Part shown: one piece after another, positions 7,513 to 9,022 of the stretch
How positions within the stretch are numbered: position 1 is the stretch's first letter
Layout of the letters: each line of letters begins with the position of its first letter
Assembly: GCA_013911625.1 (NCBI GenBank)
Contig: JACESW010000037.1
Location: 1 to 9,022 of the forward strand
DNA from: Cryomorphaceae bacterium
Lineage (GTDB): Bacteria; Bacteroidota; Bacteroidia; Flavobacteriales; Schleiferiaceae
Direction: 5' to 3'
DNA length: 9,022 nucleotides
Notes under the pieces: generated by a model
Told to the model about the DNA's origin: nothing
The model's database searches: none
What the model saw: only the letters and a program-made list of their open reading frames with translations
Translations under genes and position numbers: made by a program

Positions 7513-8307
7513 ATGAAAAAATCGTTACTCATTATCGCCCTTATGGGCATCTCAACATATTCGTATACCAACAGCGGTGGATCACCTGCTGGAAAAAGCG
7601 GCTCACCCGGAGATAACGGACAGACCTGTGCCAGCGGCTATTGCCACAGCTCGGGGAGTCCTATGGGCGGTGAAGTCATCGGCATCATGTCCTCGGTAGA
7701 CAGTATTTCTGACGGCAACACAATTGGAATCACCCTTGGGGTAAAACCAAACGGTACATCTTCGAAGGTGGGCTTTATGGCTAGAGTCGAAGATGCGAAT
7801 GGGAACCAATTGGCCACCTCAAATCCGGGTACTGGCGCGAAACGCGTTAGTGATTACATCACGCACACCAGTGGAGGAACCGCAGTTTCCAACGATAGTA
7901 TTCATTGGTCTTTTGATATCGACGGGACCACATTTCCAGACAGCATTACGGTGTATGCCGCCATTAATTTCACCAACAGCAACGGTCAGACTTCTGGCGA
8001 CTATGTGATGACCGCTTCAAAGACACTCTATAAGAATACTGGAAGTAACATCGGTCTCGAAGAGTCTGAAGGCATGCCGTTGATGGCATATCCGAACCCG
8101 GCTTCATCAACTTTAAAGGTTCGAGCAGAAGGTCTTGTAGCTATTCGTTTGTACAATACAATAGGCCGATTCATGCAGCTCGACTATTCAGCTTCTATGG
8201 AAGATGAAGCCACTTTAGACGTAAGCGCTCTGGCTCGAGGCAACTACATCTTGCACGCAGAATATTCGGACGGCAACATTCAATACAAGCACGTCGTTTT
8301 ACAGTAA
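7513..8307 (+). CDS. Choice-of-anchor V secreted protein with T9SS type A sorting domain
   Basis: This 264-residue protein has a signal peptide (MKKSLLIIALMGISTYSYT). A 'choice-of-anchor V' domain covers about residues 20-170: GSPAGKSGSPGDNGQTC at the start, then ITHTSGGT and IHWSFDI, and GDYVMTASKTLY at the end. A type A T9SS sorting domain spans about 188-264, with YPNPASSTLKV, LYNTIGR, LDVSALARGNYIL and terminal HVVLQ. The protein is therefore expected to cross the outer membrane by T9SS, lose its C-terminal domain and be surface-attached or released. Near the N-terminus Cys39, Cys44 and His45 make a CX4CH motif where relatives often have CxxCH, so a covalent haem is conceivable. ATG at 7513 directly precedes the signal peptide; an upstream in-frame GTG at 7453 would add 20 polar residues and spoil it. 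The biological role is unknown. Confidence 0.88.
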   Translation: MKKSLLIIALMGISTYSYTNSGGSPAGKSGSPGDNGQTCASGYCHSSGSPMGGEVIGIMSSVDSISDGNTIGITLGVKPNGTSSKVGFMARVEDANGNQLATSNPGTGAKRVSDYITHTSGGTAVSNDSIHWSFDIDGTTFPDSITVYAAINFTNSNGQTSGDYVMTASKTLYKNTGSNIGLEESEGMPLMAYPNPASSTLKVRAEGLVAIRLYNTIGRFMQLDYSASMEDEATLDVSALARGNYILHAEYSDGNIQYKHVVLQ

Positions 8308-8312
8308 CTTTG
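8305..8312 (+). promoter_or_regulatory. TAACTTTG -7 box overlapping the preceding stop codon
   Basis: TAACTTTG matches the Bacteroidota TAnnTTTG consensus exactly and includes the TAA stop of the preceding gene. I find no TTG at the proper distance upstream, so only half the promoter is present. If active, transcription would start a few bases before ATG 8321 and give an almost leaderless mRNA for the DUF4271-hemD pair. Confidence 0.3.
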
Positions 8313-8320
8313 GGTCCTAG

Positions 8321-8890
8321 ATGGACGTTAAGTGGTTGTTTATTGGATTCTTCGCAGTCCTCGGTGTATTCCGGGCACTAAAGCCCGAGGTATTCTCCAA
8401 ATGGATTCGACTTCAATGGGAAGACCTAGGTGATGCGCGCGGTCGCTTGAGCGCTGCCGCAGTGAGTCTCTTACTCCCAGCAGCATTGTTCTATGTGCTT
8501 GGAGAAGCCTTGGGGTTAGGACTTCTGTGGTGGGAAGCACCTTTGGCTATAACTGTCCTATTATTGGCCCGTTTGGTTGTTTCTCTCGTTTTGAGCCTGC
8601 TGTTTTCTTCAAATAATGCGCTTCAAAATGGGACAGATCTGTTTGGCGGTATTCAATTAAGCTACGTATATAGCCTTGTATGTCTGATCGTACTGTGCAG
8701 CTTGCTCATTAATGAAACGTGGTTAAATGCCGGCATCTATTTACTTGGCGCAGGCCACTTTATCGGATTACTTTGGTTTGCTTTAAAGAATCCAGTGCTT
8801 CGAAATATTCGGAGCGGTGGGGCTCGTTTTTATGCAATGTCTTACCTTTGCACGCTCGAACTAGTATTAATTTTTTCGTTCGTCAACTAA
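8321..8890 (+). CDS. DUF4271 family inner-membrane protein
   Basis: This 189-residue protein is strongly hydrophobic. I place about six membrane segments, near residues 5-19, 45-65, 72-96, 113-131, 137-155 and 171-188. The C-terminal RFYAMSYLCTLELVLIF matches the YLCTLE signature I know from DUF4271, a family largely confined to Bacteroidota and without an assigned function. The gene starts 13 bases after the preceding stop and ends 5 bases before hemD. In many Bacteroidota this family lies directly before hemD, so a role near tetrapyrrole synthesis or haem handling is a reasonable but untested inference. No catalytic motif is visible. The start is secure because no earlier in-frame start fits the spacer. 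Confidence 0.85.
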   Translation: MDVKWLFIGFFAVLGVFRALKPEVFSKWIRLQWEDLGDARGRLSAAAVSLLLPAALFYVLGEALGLGLLWWEAPLAITVLLLARLVVSLVLSLLFSSNNALQNGTDLFGGIQLSYVYSLVCLIVLCSLLINETWLNAGIYLLGAGHFIGLLWFALKNPVLRNIRSGGARFYAMSYLCTLELVLIFSFVN

Positions 8891-8895
8891 CACAC

Positions 8896-9022
8896 ATGGC
8901 AGAAAGACAAACAAAAGTGAAGTCGATTTTGGTGTCACAACCAGAGCCAACCACCGAATCTCATCCTTTTTTCACACTTGCTGCTAAGCACAAGGTAGAG
9001 GTGGATTTCCGCTCGTTTATTC
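8896..9022 (+). CDS. hemD: Uroporphyrinogen-III synthase, N-terminal part only
   Basis: Only the first 42 codons are in the window. HemD closes and rearranges hydroxymethylbilane into uroporphyrinogen III in the cytoplasm, the branch point to haem, sirohaem and cobalamin. The visible segment (VKSILVSQPEPTTESHPFF, then LAAKHKVEVDFRSFI) matches the characteristic N-terminus of Bacteroidota HemD proteins, with the first beta-strand ending in VSQP. The gene follows the DUF4271 gene by 5 bases with no terminator or promoter between, so the two are probably one operon. There is no Shine-Dalgarno sequence, as is usual in this phylum. The catalytic cleft residues are beyond the edge and cannot be checked. 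Confidence 0.85.
   Translation, partial: MAERQTKVKSILVSQPEPTTESHPFFTLAAKHKVEVDFRSFI

Overview
The window looks like chromosomal DNA of a member of the Bacteroidota, most likely the order Flavobacteriales (Cryomorphaceae/Schleiferiaceae-like). The evidence is a carboxypeptidase-regulatory-like TonB-dependent receptor, proteins of the type exported by the type IX secretion system (T9SS), a 'choice-of-anchor V' protein with a C-terminal sorting domain, a DUF4271 gene directly before hemD, promoter-like TAnnTTTG boxes, and an absence of Shine-Dalgarno sequences. The lineage below phylum is inferred from protein resemblance, not from a search. I see no mobile element, tRNA, rRNA or CRISPR array, and no gene-free stretch longer than about 105 bases.

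Left half (1-5677, minus strand): an Oar-like TonB-dependent receptor of 1215 residues is followed 25 bases downstream by a large secreted protein whose 3' end lies outside the window. They probably form one transcription unit. The receptor would sit in the outer membrane. The downstream product carries a signal peptide, calcium-loop-like DxDxDG motifs and a layout seen in many Bacteroidota exported proteins. Its substrate and role are unknown, and this pair is the least characterised part of the window.

Middle (5678-7408): a short divergent promoter region separates the receptor from a small plus-strand lipoprotein with a Rieske-like cysteine/histidine pattern. That gene ends exactly where a convergent minus-strand glutaryl-CoA dehydrogenase-type acyl-CoA dehydrogenase ends, with no base between the stop codons and a small palindrome across the junction.

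Right end (7409-9022, plus strand): a 104-base divergent spacer leads to a secreted choice-of-anchor V protein with a type A T9SS sorting domain and a CX4CH motif. It is followed by a six-helix DUF4271 membrane protein and the start of hemD (uroporphyrinogen-III synthase), both closely spaced. The last two are a familiar Bacteroidota pair that suggests a link to tetrapyrrole synthesis. The window as a whole reads as ordinary core or near-core chromosome. The items of interest are metal/haem-site variants in two small exported proteins and the uncharacterised receptor/secreted-protein pair.
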